Of a stretch of DNA of 64,000 bases, positions 62,101-64,000 are shown piece by piece. Numbering within the stretch: the first letter of the stretch is position 1; each line of letters starts with the position of its first letter. The notes under the pieces were generated by a model that had not been told where the DNA came from, did not search any database, and saw only the letters and a list, made by a program, of their open reading frames with translations. The translations under genes and the position numbers were made by a program. Source of the stretch: Lineus longissimus (taxonomy: Eukaryota; Nemertea; Pilidiophora; Heteronemertea; Lineidae); assembly GCF_910592395.1 (NCBI RefSeq), contig NC_088313.1, forward strand, positions 18,492,437-18,556,436, given 5' to 3'.

Positions 62101-63913
62101 ATCGCTGGTTCTCTATGAGAGGCGAACGTTGATTATTCTATCAACGTTGTGGCAAATAACCTGGGTACACATCAGCAATCGCTAGAATCACTAGTGTTTG
62201 GCAGTACTGAGGGAGACTCGCGGAATGTGTTGCTTTACTACATGTACTAAACAAAATGACACAAAATACATTTTTAAAATCATCAAAGAAATTGACTTAC
62301 CAAGAAAACACAAATTCGTTTTTGTAATCCATGCAGGAGTATAGTATTCCACACAATGACTTCCACTAAGAACAAGACACTCCGAGAGGGACAGAGTCAC
62401 ACCCCTAGCAGGCACAGACATGCGAACACCACACCACACAATGCATTGCAAAACAGGACGGACAGACCCTCAACATGATGTAAGTGTCCAGACTAGTAAG
62501 AACAAAGGCCTCCAATCTCACTCACCATTGTTTTTTGCTAATCAACCCACTCAAATCACTAAGCCGTGCTTTGCACACTGCAGTACAAACAAAACTGTGG
62601 TCAACAAAAAATTACCACTCAAGCAGAACCGTGACCTTTTTTGTCTGAAAGATTCAAAGGTCACCACCTTTTGACTATTTTTAGACTAACATTATTCAAA
62701 AGAGATGACACATAAACAGAAGCAATTTGGTGATGGGAGTTGATGTGCAAATCTGAGGCAAATAAGTCACAATGATTCAAAATGAAGACTAGACTGATTG
62801 AAAAGAATGATATCGAAACTCACCTTTGGCTTTAGTTGGAGATTGTCAGAAGAAAGATCCTGGGACTAGATTTGTTTTGGAACTGGATTATCGATTATCA
62901 AACCATCCTTATTCCTATTGGTGTCAGTGGCATCTAAAATTAGACAGAGACCTAATGAATTTTAAAACTGCCATTTGTTTTTAGACTAAATTGAAGAGAC
63001 CTCTGCTTGCATGGGGTTACATGTATGTTCCTCCACCCAGACAGAATGAATCAGAATTCTTGAATAAATTGCCATGAGGCAAATACCACACATTCATAAT
63101 TTGGGTACCAGTAATAATGGAAAAGGATTGTTTAGATAAAACCTGTGGATATCTGCTATATCTTGCCAAAACTTGGCAATTCCACGACGTTGACTTAATT
63201 CCTCCATCATTGATGATAATATCAATCAATGAATGATCAATCAGAAGACGAGCAAGCCTTGTCGTCGTCTTTGACCTTGGCAGGCCTTAGGTGAAGGAGG
63301 GAATTTGTGTTTTTTTTCCAAGAAGATTAATGCAGTGCCTCTACGGTCAGTATTAAGGAAGACAGGAAACGCCACTATACCTGCTGACACTATGATCAAA
63401 GGGAATGATATGAGTGTGATAGAGATGATTCTTGCACAAATGGCTTCCCATACATTTGATTTCAGATTTGGCAGATTGAATTACACAATCCTATGCCTCG
63501 ATAAAAACCCAAAAAACTCAACTATTACGATATGTAATCACCAGCAAAGACAAACTACACATGGGCCAATTATAAGCGTGCCACTGAAACACACATTGTT
63601 CACCTAATATACTCACAAATTTGAGATATTCAATCATTTTCAGGACAAAAATCGAAAAAAAGAGGCAATTTCCCTGAAGTTCCGATGTCACCAATTTTGT
63701 GGGGCAAATCAAACATGGCCGTTCTTCGGTGCAATGAGGTCACGGCGTGGAATTCCGGGGGGTTACCTTGAATACACAATGAATACCAAGCGCAAAAGTG
63801 GTGACGTAGTACACTTGTGCACGCACGTAAATATTTTGTTTCCCACTGAGAAACTTTTGACTATCATGTATATCCTTGATTAATCCTCAATTAAACCATT
63901 TAATGTGATCAAA
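59131..63913. other. SLC29 leader intron and spacer before RAB28
   Basis: No conserved frame was found. The unlocated SLC29 leader exon should lie here on the minus strand. A LINE-like tail occurs at about 59640-59798. Short open frames at 60570, 62420 and 63305 show no motif. Confidence 0.5.
59640..59798 (+). mobile_element. Possible 3' end of a LINE with (TAAA)n tail
   Basis: The sequence ends TATGGAGGTTTAATAAATAA and continues as a TAAA repeat. Such endings are frequent at the 3' ends of non-LTR retrotransposons in marine invertebrates. No reverse transcriptase fragment is visible, so this would be a strongly 5'-truncated copy; a plain polyadenylation region is the alternative. Confidence 0.35.
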
Positions 63914-63988
63914 ATGTCAGATTCCGAAGACGAAACAAAAGATAAACAACTTAAGATCGTTGTTATAGGCGATGGAGCTTCAGGAAAA
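63914..63988 (+). CDS. RAB28: RAB28 small GTPase, first exon only
   Basis: The 25 codons read [19 protein letters not shown] followed by DGASGK, then a GTAAGA donor. This matches the N-terminus of animal RAB28 as I remember it (MSDSEEESQDRQLKIVVLG and DGASGK). It includes the start of the phosphate-binding loop GDGASGK; the next residue, threonine in the family, would begin the next exon, outside the window. RAB28 is an atypical, farnesylated Rab-like GTPase linked to ciliary traffic and photoreceptor outer-segment shedding. The exon ends in phase 0. The gene is cut by the window edge. It points away from the SLC29 gene. Confidence 0.9.
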
Positions 63989-64000
63989 GTAAGAATCTGC

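Overview
The window is animal nuclear DNA. Its genes are split by GT-AG introns, the products are metazoan families, and there is no operon structure. Codon use, the families present and a mollusc-type repeat element (tandem core units, a microsatellite and a hairpin end) suggest a marine lophotrochozoan such as a mollusc or brachiopod. That placement is inference. All gene models below are spliced by eye from the sequence; exon phases were checked and every multi-exon model closes in frame.

Layout from left to right. An actin gene on + (2186-4707, two coding exons) follows two SRF-type CArG boxes. A repeat-rich block (5.2-8.0 kb) holds a poly-C run, short tandem duplications, a tRNA-like sequence, a dispersed repeat family and a pearl/Helentron-like element. 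A tincar-like eight-pass membrane protein lies on - (9276-21709, two coding exons). Its 9.8 kb intron carries a complete, very young Ty3/gypsy-type LTR retrotransposon on + (12256-17037) with identical LTRs. About 14 kb without recognisable coding sequence follows, probably tincar leader intron and intergenic DNA with small inverted-repeat elements.

From 36 kb the genes are dense. PGAP4/TMEM246 (+, single coding exon) is followed by an RDH11/12/13-like retinol dehydrogenase (-, five exons) and neuralized (+, five exons); the last two are head to head with about 0.6 kb between their start codons. The spacer from 45.8 to 50.0 kb consists almost wholly of repeats: a 52-bp array interrupted by a 904-bp TIR element, a 47-bp array of about 22 copies, and a 240-bp foldback element. 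An SLC29 equilibrative nucleoside transporter (-, fourteen coding exons, 51762-59108) and the first exon of RAB28 (+, 63914-63988, cut by the window edge) complete the window.

The genes belong to unrelated processes: cytoskeleton, GPI-anchor glycan modification, retinoid or steroid metabolism, Notch-ligand ubiquitination, nucleoside transport and small-GTPase traffic. I see no functional cluster and no convincing new biological system. The most interesting material is the mobile DNA, especially the intact retrotransposon and the TIR element whose empty target site can be read from the surrounding tandem repeat.
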